From Nocardia australiensis (lineage in GTDB: Bacteria > Actinomycetota > Actinomycetes > Mycobacteriales > Mycobacteriaceae): DNA of 64,000 nt. This document shows positions 19,667-28,418 of this stretch, in pieces. A model generated the notes under the pieces. That model had not been told where the DNA came from and did no database searches. It saw only the letters and a list, made by a program, of their open reading frames with translations. The stretch lies in NCBI RefSeq assembly GCF_020733705.1, contig NZ_JAJFZM010000003.1, positions 1-64,000 on the forward strand. Direction: 5' to 3'. The translations under genes were made by a program, and so were the position numbers. Every line of letters starts with the position of its first letter. The stretch's first letter is position 1.

Positions 19667-20194
19667 GTGTCAATTCTCACGCGTGATCTCCTGCGCTGGC
19701 AGTTCGACCTGACCTGGTCGCTGTCGGAACTTCATTTCACAGCCCTGCGCCCGGAAGACTTTCTGTGGCAGCCCGCAGCACACAGTTGGACGGTCCGTCC
19801 ACACAGTGACGGCCATTGGCGGCCGGACTGGGCCGACGAGGAGCCCGACCCGATCCCGGTACCGACGATCGGCTGGCTCACCTGGCATATCGGTTGGTGG
19901 TGGCGGGCGGCCATCGATCATGTCGAGGGACGCACGCCGCCGGCCCGGACCGATGTGCATTGGCCCGGCGAGGGGGCGGCCGCGCTCGCGTGGTTGTACG
20001 AGGCGCGCGCCGACTGGACGCGCACGCTCGACCGGCTCACCGACAACGACCTGGAGAAACCCACGGCCTACCCCTGGCCCGCCGATGCGGGACTGACCGT
20101 CGCGCATCTGGCCGCTTGGGTGAACGCGGAGCTGATGAAGAACGCCGCCGAGGTCGGCCAGCTCCGTCTGTTGCGAACAGCCTCGCTAGCCTGA
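19667..20194 (+). CDS. DinB-like four-helix protein
   Basis: About 175 residues from the GTG at 19667. Features of the DinB/mycothiol-dependent metalloenzyme fold are SWTVRPHSDGHWRP at the N-terminal side, GWLTWHIGWWWRAAIDHV (central His helix) and LTVAHLAAWVNAELMKNAAEV (C-terminal His helix). Members bind a divalent metal through three histidines and include thiol-dependent transferases; the reaction here is unknown. It precedes the DUF1844 gene by four bases, so the two are probably co-transcribed. Confidence 0.82.
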   Translation: MSILTRDLLRWQFDLTWSLSELHFTALRPEDFLWQPAAHSWTVRPHSDGHWRPDWADEEPDPIPVPTIGWLTWHIGWWWRAAIDHVEGRTPPARTDVHWPGEGAAALAWLYEARADWTRTLDRLTDNDLEKPTAYPWPADAGLTVAHLAAWVNAELMKNAAEVGQLRLLRTASLA

Positions 20195-20198
20195 TGCC

Positions 20199-20540
20199 AT
20201 GACTGAGCAGCCCGACGCCACCGTCCGCGAACTGGCCGACATACCTGCGGTGGAGATAATCAGCCGCGCCGCGATGATGCTGATGAGTGCCGCTGCGGAG
20301 AAGCTCGGGCTCGGCGACCCGGACCCCGACACCAGCCCGCATCGCGACCTGGACGAGGCCCGCCGCCTGATCACCGCACTGGCCGGTCTCGTCACCTCCT
20401 CCGTGGAGTACTTCGGCCCGCACGCGGGCCCGTACCGCGACGGACTGCAATCCCTCCAGCGCGCGTTCCGCGAGTCCTCGGCCCACCCGGATGAGCCAGG
20501 CAAGGGCCCGGGCGAGAAATACACCGGCCCGGTGTACTGA
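20199..20540 (+). CDS. DUF1844 family protein
   Basis: 113 residues. The central motif AVEIISRAAMMLMSAAAEKLGL is the hallmark of DUF1844, a small conserved family often found beside infC or uvrA in actinobacteria. Function unknown; a helical cytosolic protein with a disordered Pro/Gly-rich tail. It follows the DinB-like gene closely and ends before two hairpins. Confidence 0.88.
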   Translation: MTEQPDATVRELADIPAVEIISRAAMMLMSAAAEKLGLGDPDPDTSPHRDLDEARRLITALAGLVTSSVEYFGPHAGPYRDGLQSLQRAFRESSAHPDEPGKGPGEKYTGPVY

Positions 20541-20596
20541 TCCGCGGCAGCAAGGGCCGCATCAGCGAACCAGTCCATCGGCCGCCCCACCGCTGA

Positions 20597-20624
20597 GCCC
20601 GGCCCACTGGTAAGCGGGCCGGGC
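20597..20624 (+). terminator. Hairpin terminator of the DUF1844 gene
   Basis: A 9-bp stem GCCCGGCCC/GGGCCGGGC with a 10-base loop, 56 bp after the stop codon. Confidence 0.65.
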
Positions 20625-20657
20625 GGCGATGCGCACCTGTCACCTCACCGGAGTGCG

Positions 20658-20703
20658 GCCGCCTCGCTAACGGCGCGCTTGGCTGCGGCGTTAGCGAGGC
20701 GGC
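20658..20703 (-). terminator. Hairpin terminator of uvrA
   Basis: A perfect 15-bp stem GCCGCCTCGCTAACG with its complement, loop 16 bases, 12 bp beyond the uvrA stop codon. As a symmetrical stem between convergent genes it may work in both directions. Confidence 0.75.
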
Positions 20704-20715
20704 GATAACCCCGAC

Positions 20716-23700
20716 TCAGCGCAACGCGGCAGCCTTGCGCGACGCACGTTTGGCCGCGGCGCTCGGGGCCGCGATCTTGGTCGCCGCGGTTTTCGATGCG
20801 GCCGCTTTGGCCGGCGCGGCCTTGGCCGCGGTGGTCTTGGCCGCCGCTTTCTTGGCCGCCTTTTTGGCCGGGGTCTTCGGCGCGGCGTCGGTCAGCACAT
20901 GCCGCAAGAACTGTCCGGTGTAGCTGTCCGGCACGACCGCAATGTCATCCGGGGTGCCTTCGGCGACCACGGTACCGCCGCCGGAACCACCCTCCGGGCC
21001 CATGTCGATCACCCAATCGGAGGTCTTGATGACATCCAGATTGTGTTCGATGACGATGACGGTATTGCCCTTGTCGACCAGCCCGTTGATGACGAGCAGC
21101 AGTTTGCGGATGTCCTCGAAGTGCAGGCCGGTGGTCGGCTCGTCGAGAATGTAGACGGTGCGACCGGTGGAGCGTTTCTGAAGTTCCGCCGCCAGCTTCA
21201 CCCGCTGTGCCTCACCACCCGACAGGGTCGGCGCGGACTGACCGAGCCGGACATAGCCGAGGCCGACGTCCACCAGCGTCTTGAGGTAGCGGTGGATCGA
21301 GGTGACCGGCTCGAAGAATTCAGCGGCCTCGTCGATGGGCATGTCCAGCACCTCGGCGATGGTCTTGCCCTTGTAGTGCACCTCGAGTGTTTCCCGGTTG
21401 TACCGGGCGCCGTGGCAGACCTCGCAGGGCACATACACGTCGGGCAGGAAGTTCATCTCGATCTTCAAAGTGCCGTCGCCGGAGCATGCTTCGCAGCGAC
21501 CGCCCTTGACGTTGAAGGAGAATCGGCCCGGCTGGTAACCACGCACCTTCGCCTCGGTGGTCGCCGCGAACAGCGTCCTGATCTTGTCGAAGACGCCGGT
21601 GTAGGTGGCGGGATTCGAGCGCGGTGTGCGACCGATCGGCGACTGGTCGACCTGCACCAGCTTGTCGAGGTGATCGAGGCCGTTGATCCGGGTATGCCTG
21701 CCGGGCACCTGGCGCGCGCCGTTGAGCTTGTTCGCGAGCACGGTCGCCAGAATGTCGTTGACCAGCGTGGATTTGCCCGACCCCGAGACACCGGTCACCG
21801 AGGTGAGTACGCCGAGCGGGAAGCTGACGTCGATCCCCCGCAGGTTGTGTTCATGCGCGCCGACCACAGTGAGCTGGCGCTTCTTGCTGACCGGGCGGCG
21901 CACCATCGGCACCTCGATCCGCTCGCGGCCCGAAAGATAGGCTCCGGTCAGCGAATTCGGGTCGGTCAACAACTCCTGGTAGGGACCGCTGTGCACGACG
22001 CGTCCACCATGCTCACCGGCCAACGGGCCGATATCCACCACCCAGTCCGAGGCGCGGATGGTGTCCTCGTCGTGCTCGACCACGATCAGCGTGTTGCCGA
22101 GATTGCGCAGCCGCGTGAGGGTGTCGATGAGTCGGCGATTGTCGCGCTGATGCAAGCCGATCGAGGGTTCATCGAGGACGTAGAGCACGCCGACCAGACC
22201 GGACCCGATCTGCGTCGCAAGCCGAATGCGCTGTGCCTCACCGCCGGACAGTGTCGCCGCGGCACGGCTCAGCGACAGATACTGCAATCCGACATCGAGC
22301 AGGAAACCGAGTCGTGCCTGTACCTCCTTGAGTACCTGCCCGGCGATCGCGGTCTCGCGCTCGCCGAGCGTCAGCGAATTCAGGAAGGCGGCGCAGTCGG
22401 CGATGGACAACTCGCTGACATCCGCGATCGACTTCCGCTCCCCGCCCGCCGCGATGGTGACGGCGAGGATCTCCGGGCGCAGCCGTGCGCCGTTGCAGAC
22501 CGGGCACGGCACATCGCGCATGTACCCGTCGTAGTGCTCCTTCATCTGCTCGGACTCGGTGTTCTCCATGCGCCGCTGCAGGAACGGCATTACGCCTTCG
22601 AAATCGGCGTAATACGATCGCTTACGGCCGTAACGGTTGGTGTAGGAGACGTGCACCTGATCCGAACTGCCCTCGAGCACCGCCTTGCGCGCATTCAGCG
22701 GCAGGTCCTGCCACGGCGTATCCATCGAGAATCCGACGGCCTCAGCGAGTCCGGACAGCAACCGGTTGAAGTATTCGGCGGTCTGACCGCGCGACCACGG
22801 TGCGATCGCACCTTCGGCCAGGCTCAGCTCCGGATCCGGCACCACCAGATCCGGGTCGACCTCCTTACGGATGCCGAGACCGGTGCAGTCCGGGCAGGCG
22901 CCATAGGGCGAGTTGAACGAGAACGAGCGCGGCTCCAGATCCTCGATATCGAGCGGGTGCCCATTCGGGCAGGCCAGGCGCTCGGAGAAGCGGCGCTCGC
23001 GGTCATGCGCGTGCTCGTCACGGTCGACGAAATCCAGCACGACGATGCCGTCGGCGAGCCGCAGGGCCGTTTCTACGGAGTCGGTGAGGCGCTGCTTCGA
23101 ATTGGATTTGACGGCAAGGCGATCCACCACGACCTCGACGTCGTGCTTCTCCTGCTTCTTCAGCTTCGGCGGATCGGTCAACGGGTGGACCACCCCGTCG
23201 ACTCGGACCCTGGAGTAGCCCTGGGTGTTCAGCTGATCGAACAGGTCGACGAACTCACCCTTGCGGGTACGCACCACTGGCGCGAGCACCTGGAAGCGGA
23301 TGCCCTCTTCCATGGCCAGCACCTGGTCGACGATCTGTTGCGGCGATTGCTTCTCGATGAGTTCGCCACAGACCGGGCAGTGCGGGGTGCCCGCCCGGGC
23401 GTAGAGCAATCGCAGATAGTCGTAGACCTCGGTGATGGTGCCGACGGTGGAACGCGGATTACGGTTGGTCGACTTCTGATCGATCGACACCGCGGGTGAG
23501 AGGCCTTCGATGAAGTCGACGTCGGGCTTGTCCATCTGGCCGAGGAACTGACGCGCGTAGGCCGACAGCGACTCCACATACCGGCGCTGGCCCTCGGCGA
23601 AGATGGTGTCGAAGGCAAGGCTGGATTTGCCGGAGCCGGACAATCCGGTGAACACGATCAGGCTGTCGCGGGGCAGATCGATGTCGACCCCCTTCAAGTT

Positions 23701-23739
23701 GTGCTCCCGAGCTCCGCGCACAGTGAGGCGATCGGCCAC
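20716..23739 (-). CDS. uvrA: Excinuclease ABC subunit A with Ala/Lys-rich tail
   Basis: Damage-sensing ATPase of nucleotide excision repair, acting with UvrB. 1007 residues. Two ABC ATPase modules are seen: Walker A GLSGSGKSSL near residue 33 and GVSGSGKSTL in the second half, with signature motifs LSGGEAQRIRLA and LSGGEAQRVKLA. Zinc-binding pairs CPVC, CPDC, CEAC and CEVC are present. The last ~55 residues are an added tail of repeated Ala-Lys (PAKKAAKKAAAK...), resembling histone H1-like tails, beyond the usual ~950-970 residues. Monocistronic between terminator hairpins and its own promoter region. Confidence 0.97.
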   Translation of the reverse strand: MADRLTVRGAREHNLKGVDIDLPRDSLIVFTGLSGSGKSSLAFDTIFAEGQRRYVESLSAYARQFLGQMDKPDVDFIEGLSPAVSIDQKSTNRNPRSTVGTITEVYDYLRLLYARAGTPHCPVCGELIEKQSPQQIVDQVLAMEEGIRFQVLAPVVRTRKGEFVDLFDQLNTQGYSRVRVDGVVHPLTDPPKLKKQEKHDVEVVVDRLAVKSNSKQRLTDSVETALRLADGIVVLDFVDRDEHAHDRERRFSERLACPNGHPLDIEDLEPRSFSFNSPYGACPDCTGLGIRKEVDPDLVVPDPELSLAEGAIAPWSRGQTAEYFNRLLSGLAEAVGFSMDTPWQDLPLNARKAVLEGSSDQVHVSYTNRYGRKRSYYADFEGVMPFLQRRMENTESEQMKEHYDGYMRDVPCPVCNGARLRPEILAVTIAAGGERKSIADVSELSIADCAAFLNSLTLGERETAIAGQVLKEVQARLGFLLDVGLQYLSLSRAAATLSGGEAQRIRLATQIGSGLVGVLYVLDEPSIGLHQRDNRRLIDTLTRLRNLGNTLIVVEHDEDTIRASDWVVDIGPLAGEHGGRVVHSGPYQELLTDPNSLTGAYLSGRERIEVPMVRRPVSKKRQLTVVGAHEHNLRGIDVSFPLGVLTSVTGVSGSGKSTLVNDILATVLANKLNGARQVPGRHTRINGLDHLDKLVQVDQSPIGRTPRSNPATYTGVFDKIRTLFAATTEAKVRGYQPGRFSFNVKGGRCEACSGDGTLKIEMNFLPDVYVPCEVCHGARYNRETLEVHYKGKTIAEVLDMPIDEAAEFFEPVTSIHRYLKTLVDVGLGYVRLGQSAPTLSGGEAQRVKLAAELQKRSTGRTVYILDEPTTGLHFEDIRKLLLVINGLVDKGNTVIVIEHNLDVIKTSDWVIDMGPEGGSGGGTVVAEGTPDDIAVVPDSYTGQFLRHVLTDAAPKTPAKKAAKKAAAKTTAAKAAPAKAAASKTAATKIAAPSAAAKRASRKAAALR

Positions 23740-24150
23740 CAGGTGTCCCTTCTCAATCGTGTTCGAACGTGTACAGACGTACCCCCGTCGCCATGCTAGG
23801 CGCGCCCACCGACAAGTTTCGTCCAGCGCGATTCGGGCCGGTTATCGGGGCAGGTCAGCAAGATGATCGAGGCTGGACGGGCGACAGTCCCCGCCGCTCG
23901 CGAACGGCGTCGATCACGCATGAGCAGCAGCACATCCAGCTCCCGACACCGTCGACGCTCGGTACTGGCCGCACCTTCCGAAACTACCGCGCACGATGAC
24001 ACACCGGGCCCGATGCATTCAGCATCACAGTGCGACTCCCGCCGATGAATTCACCGATCTGAGGAGTCTTTACCACCCCGGCTCCGCACAGACCGGCTAC
24101 CGTCACGGCGTGGGGTTGTCGGAAAACCCTGCGGCACACGGGAGGTCGGC
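23740..24150. other. Divergent promoter region of uvrA and devR
   Basis: 411 bp without a convincing gene. It contains the palindrome GTTCGAAC about 20 bases upstream of the uvrA start. A full actinobacterial SOS box (CGAAC-N4-GTTCG) was not found, only half-site matches. GGGAGG precedes the devR GTG start. Confidence 0.5.
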
Positions 24151-24774
24151 GTGATCAAGGTGTTCCTCGTCGACGACCACGAGATCGTCCGACGCGGTCT
24201 CATCGACCTACTCGCAGACGATCCCGAGCTCACGGTCGTCGGCGAGGCGGGCAATGTCACGCAGGCGATGATCGGCATCCGCGCGCTGCGCCCCGATGTC
24301 GCGGTGCTCGACGTGCGGCTGCCCGACGGCAACGGCATCGACCTGTGCCGCGATCTGCTCACCGATATCGAGGGCCTGCACTGCCTGATCCTCACCGCCT
24401 ACAGCGACGAAAACACCATGCTGGACGCCGGACTTGCCGGCGCGTCCGGCTACATCGTCAAGAACATCGACGGCACGGAACTGATCGAAGCCATCAGAGC
24501 GGTCGGCGGCGGGAATTCACTGCTGGACGCTCGCGCGACCGCCGCACTGCGAGCGCGCCTCAGCAGCTGCACCGGTGGCCCGCTTGCCGTACTCACCGAG
24601 CAGGAACGCAGGCTGCTCGCGCTGCTCGGTGAGGGGCTCACCAATCGGCAGATCGCGGCTCGAATGTTCCTTGCGGAGAAGACCGTCAAGAATTACATGT
24701 CGCGGCTATTGGCCAAACTAGGGATGCAGCGGCGCACCCAGGCAGCATTGCTGGCCACCAAGCTCCGCGACTAG
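24151..24774 (+). CDS. devR: DevR/DosR-like response regulator
   Basis: 207 residues, NarL/LuxR family. It closely resembles mycobacterial DosR, the master regulator of the hypoxia/NO dormancy response. The acidic pocket D8/D9, phospho-acceptor D54 (AVLDVRLPDG), T82 and K104 fall at the same residue numbers. The DNA-recognition helix LAEKTVKNY keeps the Lys-Lys-Asn triad that reads the DosR box. Start GTG with GGGAGG upstream. No DosS/DosT-type histidine kinase lies next to it, so its kinase must be encoded elsewhere. Confidence 0.9.
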   Translation: MIKVFLVDDHEIVRRGLIDLLADDPELTVVGEAGNVTQAMIGIRALRPDVAVLDVRLPDGNGIDLCRDLLTDIEGLHCLILTAYSDENTMLDAGLAGASGYIVKNIDGTELIEAIRAVGGGNSLLDARATAALRARLSSCTGGPLAVLTEQERRLLALLGEGLTNRQIAARMFLAEKTVKNYMSRLLAKLGMQRRTQAALLATKLRD

Positions 24775-25232
24775 GTGTAGGGCATGACGTTCGTTACGCC
24801 GATCGGAGCACGTGAAGCGGGCGGCTGATCGTCGGCGGCTCCGTGGGGTCGATGACAGTTGTAGTGCGCGTTCCACACTGCAACGGCATCTGATCGTTGC
24901 TTTTCTGAGGTCCAGGTGCGGGCGTTGAGGAACTCCTCGGGTGTGCCGTGCTGCTGCTCGAGCTTGCTCGAAGCCGCGGGCGTGGGTGCGCCACCCGCCG
25001 CCGTCGGGGATGCGCCGACCTTCTTCACATCGACGTGAACCAGGTGGCCAGGGCGTTTGGCGACTATCGGACGGGGACGGCGGTTGCTGTCGCCGTCGGG
25101 GTCGATGAATCTTCGCCGGTTCAGCCCGAGGCTGCGGATGATCCGGGGGACAGTGCGGCGGCTGATCTCAATCCCGGTGTCGTTGAGCTCGAAGGTAATC
25201 CGAGACGCCGACCACTTGAAGTGTCGGCGCAT
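24771..25232 (-). pseudogene. IS481-type transposase remnant, frameshifted and internally deleted
   Basis: Begins in mid-protein (RRHFKWSASRITFELNDTGI), continues LNRRRFIDPDGDSNR and RPGHLVHVDVKKVG, then changes frame: the next bases read GRIPDGGGWRTHARGFEQ in another frame, consistent with loss of one base. The central catalytic DDE part is missing, and the C-terminal FLNARTWTSEKQR...WNAHYNCHRPHGAA...PPASR is joined directly. N-terminal helix-turn-helix part absent. No intact terminal repeats were seen. A dead copy lying between devR and the TetR-MFS operon. Confidence 0.85.
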
Positions 25233-25281
25233 CGCTTCGATCCGGATCTATTTAGTAGTTAGTAACTGGTAACTTGTCAAA

Positions 25282-25854
25282 ATGGCTGAACGGATGAGTG
25301 GAACCGAACGGCGCGCCCAGGTACTCGCCATTGCCGCGAAGGAGTTCGCGGAACACGGGTTGCACGGAGCGTCGACAGAGGCGATCGCGAGAGAGGCGGG
25401 GATCACGCAGGCGTATATCTTCCGGATGTTCGGGACGAAGAAAGCCCTGTTCCTGGAGCTGGTCCAGGCGGCGTTCGAGCGGGTGAGCGACGGGATGCGA
25501 GATGCGGGCGAAGGGAAGACCGGCCTGGATGCGCTCTCGGTGATGGGCGCCCAGTACTTCGACCTGCCGGCCGATCGGACCGGGTTGTTGTTGCAGCTTC
25601 AGGGCTTCGCCGCGTGTGGCGATCCGGAGGTGAGAGATTCGGTGCGGGCATGTTTCGCACGAATGTGGGGCACAGCCGGGGACGGCACCGGACTCGATCC
25701 GGTGACCGTGAAGACCTTCCTCGCATTCGGGATGCTGCTGAACGCCGGCGCCGCGATGGACATCGAGCAGGTCGACGCGGCATGGGCCGATGGTGTCCGT
25801 ACCCGGATCCAGTCGGGTCTGTTCGCGCACGTCACCACCGAGACAAACCGATGA
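25282..25854 (+). CDS. TetR family repressor (efflux operon)
   Basis: 190 residues. The helix-turn-helix EFAEHGLHGASTEAIAREAGITQAYIFRMFGTK is followed by a helical ligand domain. The stop overlaps the ATG of the MFS gene (ATGA), so the two are translationally coupled, unlike the divergent pair at 16.4 kb. AT-rich inverted elements (TAGTTAGTAACTGGTAACT) just upstream are a candidate auto-operator. Confidence 0.88.
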   Translation: MAERMSGTERRAQVLAIAAKEFAEHGLHGASTEAIAREAGITQAYIFRMFGTKKALFLELVQAAFERVSDGMRDAGEGKTGLDALSVMGAQYFDLPADRTGLLLQLQGFAACGDPEVRDSVRACFARMWGTAGDGTGLDPVTVKTFLAFGMLLNAGAAMDIEQVDAAWADGVRTRIQSGLFAHVTTETNR

Positions 25855-27290
25855 GCTGCCGCATGGACAGCCGCAGCGACGTCTCCGTCCAGCAGGACGG
25901 ACGGCTGAGCGTCGCACTGGTATGCACAGCGTTGGCGGGCGCGGTGATCGGCAGTGTCGGAGCGCCCCTCATCACTCCGGTCGCCACGGGAATGCACGTG
26001 TCCCTCGATGCTGCGCAGTGGACCTTGACGGTGACGCTGTTCAGCGGCGCGATCGCGGGCCCGGTTCTCGGCAGGCTCGGCAGCGGCCCGCGCCGCCGTG
26101 CCACGATCCTGGCCACACTCGCCCTGGTCACGCTGGGTGGACTACTGACGGTACTCCCGCTGCCGTTCGCGGCGTTGTTGATCGGACGCGGATTGCAGGG
26201 GCTCGCGGTCGCGGTGTCGGCGCTGTTGATGAGCGTTGCCCGCACACACCTGCCACCCGAGCGCTCGGCGTCGACGATCGCCGCATTATCGGTCGCATCG
26301 ACTGTAGGCATCGGAGTCGGCTACCCGGCGATCAGTCTTCTCGACCAACTCGCAGGCCTGCGCGCCGCATACGGACTCGGACTCCTCCTATCCGCAGCCG
26401 CGCTGACCATCGCCTGGCGGACACTGCCCGTTGACGCGCCCGGGGAGCTGCCCCGGATCGACGTCACCGGCGCGCTGCTCCTCGCTCTCGGCACCCTCGG
26501 GCTCCTCCTGGTCATCGCGGAACCCTCGATATGGGCGACCGCGTGGTTGGCCGGCGGCATCCTCGCCGGTTCCGTCGCGGTCCTGGCCATGTGGGCGTTC
26601 ATCGAACTGCACACCACAGCGCCGCTGGTGAACCTGCGGCTGCTCGGTCAAGGGCCCGTCCTGCGCGCGAACCTGGCGATTCTCGTGGCCGGGACAGGTT
26701 TGTACCTGCTGTTCAGCCTGTTCACGCGCTATGCGCAGACCCCCGCTGGCGCCCACTACGGATTCGCGCTTCCCGGTGTCGCTGCCGGCGCAGCGTTGAT
26801 CCCGTTCTCGCTCCTCGGGTTCGTCGCCGGGAAATCGGTGCCGCGTCTCATCGCGCGCATCACCGAACGTTGGACGTACGCGTTCTCGGTCGTGATCGCC
26901 GTCGCCAGCGCACTGCTTTTCGCCGCCGCCAACCAGTCACTCCTCGCCGTCCTCGCCGCGATCGCCCTACTCGGCTTCGCCGTCGGAGGCGTCTTCGCGG
27001 TGATGCCCAAGCTCGTCCTCGTCGGTGTGCCCCAGGAAGAAACAGCCAGCGTGCTCTCGATCAACCAGATCGCCCGCAGCATCGGAATGAGCATCGGCAG
27101 CGCACTCGCCGGATTCCTACTCGCCGCCACCACACTGGACGGCACCATACTTCCCACCCAAAACGGCTACATCACCGCAACACTGTGGGCACTGCCCCCA
27201 CTCGCCGCCAGCGCACTCATCATCGCCACAAACCGATCCCCCACGTCGACCAGCTCGAGCGTCAACAACGTCCTGACCCGCAACAACTAG
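25851..27290 (+). CDS. MFS transporter
   Basis: 479 residues with twelve to fourteen predicted membrane helices. The first helices read LVCTALAGAVIGSVGAPLITPV and WTLTVTLFSGAIAGPVLGRLG, a variant of MFS motif A (GRLGSGPRRR). It resembles DHA2-type multidrug exporters. The start overlaps the TetR stop codon by ATGA, so production is coupled to the repressor. The pair probably forms an inducible efflux cassette acquired next to the IS481 remnant; substrate unknown. Confidence 0.88.
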   Translation: MSCRMDSRSDVSVQQDGRLSVALVCTALAGAVIGSVGAPLITPVATGMHVSLDAAQWTLTVTLFSGAIAGPVLGRLGSGPRRRATILATLALVTLGGLLTVLPLPFAALLIGRGLQGLAVAVSALLMSVARTHLPPERSASTIAALSVASTVGIGVGYPAISLLDQLAGLRAAYGLGLLLSAAALTIAWRTLPVDAPGELPRIDVTGALLLALGTLGLLLVIAEPSIWATAWLAGGILAGSVAVLAMWAFIELHTTAPLVNLRLLGQGPVLRANLAILVAGTGLYLLFSLFTRYAQTPAGAHYGFALPGVAAGAALIPFSLLGFVAGKSVPRLIARITERWTYAFSVVIAVASALLFAAANQSLLAVLAAIALLGFAVGGVFAVMPKLVLVGVPQEETASVLSINQIARSIGMSIGSALAGFLLAATTLDGTILPTQNGYITATLWALPPLAASALIIATNRSPTSTSSSVNNVLTRNN

Positions 27291-27423
27291 GGCCCATCCC
27301 CACACCGCTGCCGCCATGCCGAACGCAGACGCGCCTACTCGCAGCGGGGAGCCGGGACAGACGACGTCCGACTGCGCCGTTATGCGACTGTCGCGCCTGC
27401 ACCGGACCGCGCGACGCTTCCTC

Positions 27424-28254
27424 CTACGCCGATCCAGCGGGCACGACGATGGTGAGGTCACCGTCGTAGCGGCGGTAGAGCAACCGGCCGCGCGCGGTAT
27501 CGGCATCGGTGAAGAACAGGAAGGGCAGTCCGCCGCGGCAAAGCTGCTGTGCCGCCTCATCCTCGGTCGAGACGCGCGCGGGCTCCGAATCCACCTGTAG
27601 TGGTAGCGGATTCGTCGTCAACGAGGCATGTGCGATTACTTCCGGCGAGGTGGTGGTGCGCTGCCGGGTCAGGCGCACGCCGAGAGATTGGGCCCAGTGC
27701 ACGATCGCGTCTTCGCCGGTCTCGGAATCGGTGAACAGATAGGCGTCGTAGTCCATCGCGTCCAACACGGCTGTCGCCTCGGCGGGGGTTCCGGTGAGCA
27801 GCGCGCACTGTTTTCTGCGCACGATCGGGCGCGACTCGGTGATGCGAGCCAGTGGCGGGCGGGCCGGATCCGGCCAGGAGCGCGACTGCTTGGTCGCCAG
27901 CCTGGCGATCTGCCGGTCCAGCCGCTCGACGGCAAAGGTCACCGCGAACCCTCGCGGCCCGGTCACCTGCACACGCGTCGGCGTGTTATGGAAACGGATA
28001 TTCGCCTGTACAAGCGTCGGTTCCGCGGCGTCCGCGGGCTGGGTTACCCGCACCCGCGCCGCGGTGTCGACATGATGCCTGCGCAATACCCGCCCGATCG
28101 CCCGTACCGCCCTGGTTACATCCGCGGGTGGCACCTGACCGCGGGTGGTCACCGCGAGTTCCGGGTCTGCCGCGGTCGCCCACACCTCGGTCGAACGCAA
28201 GACCTCGGTCGAACCCGACAGCTCCGAACCCTGCTCCCTTTCGGACGAATTCAT
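27424..28254 (-). CDS. Rv0079-like ribosome-associated dormancy protein (HPF C-terminal domains)
   Basis: 276 residues from the ATG at 28254, with GCAGGAG seven bases upstream. An N-terminal S30AE/RaiA-like domain is followed by two tandem HPF-C type segments, YDAYLFTDSETGEDAIVHWAQ and GLPFLFFTDADTARGRLLYRRYDGDLT. This is the architecture of M. tuberculosis Rv0079 (DATIN), a DosR-regulon member that inhibits translation by ribosome binding. A DosR-box-like site lies 62 bases upstream and the DevR gene is 2.6 kb away, supporting a role in ribosome hibernation under hypoxia. The regulation is inferred. Confidence 0.85.
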   Translation of the reverse strand: MNSSEREQGSELSGSTEVLRSTEVWATAADPELAVTTRGQVPPADVTRAVRAIGRVLRRHHVDTAARVRVTQPADAAEPTLVQANIRFHNTPTRVQVTGPRGFAVTFAVERLDRQIARLATKQSRSWPDPARPPLARITESRPIVRRKQCALLTGTPAEATAVLDAMDYDAYLFTDSETGEDAIVHWAQSLGVRLTRQRTTTSPEVIAHASLTTNPLPLQVDSEPARVSTEDEAAQQLCRGGLPFLFFTDADTARGRLLYRRYDGDLTIVVPAGSA

Positions 28255-28315
28255 AGGACACTCCTGCTTTCTATTCTCTCGGCGCGCCCACCTCACCACC
28301 ACGACGCCGCCCTGA

Positions 28316-28335
28316 ACAGGGCCGAAAGTCCCCAA
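28316..28335 (-). promoter_or_regulatory. DosR box upstream of the Rv0079-like gene
   Basis: The minus strand reads TTGGGGACTTTCGGCCCTGT. Against the mycobacterial consensus TTSGGGACTWWAGTCCCSAA, the first 11 positions match, both half-sites GGGAC and (G)NCCC are present, and most differences fall in the second half. A possible -10 AGAATA lies at 28272-28277, with the ATG at 28254. Confidence 0.7.
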
Positions 28336-28418
28336 TCGGACAACCTGGACCGGCTTGGAGCGCCGGTCACCCGCCAAACGGGTAGTCGTTCGCGCCGGTT
28401 CGGCGCGCCCGGCTTACG

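Noticed and set aside
20899..23499. 866-residue frame antisense to uvrA
   Set aside because: It mirrors uvrA codons in a high-GC gene and has no recognisable domain; uvrA is certain.
23755..23785. Possible LexA/SOS box before uvrA around GTTCGAAC
   Set aside because: Only one half-site matches the CGAAC-N4-GTTCG consensus in either direction.
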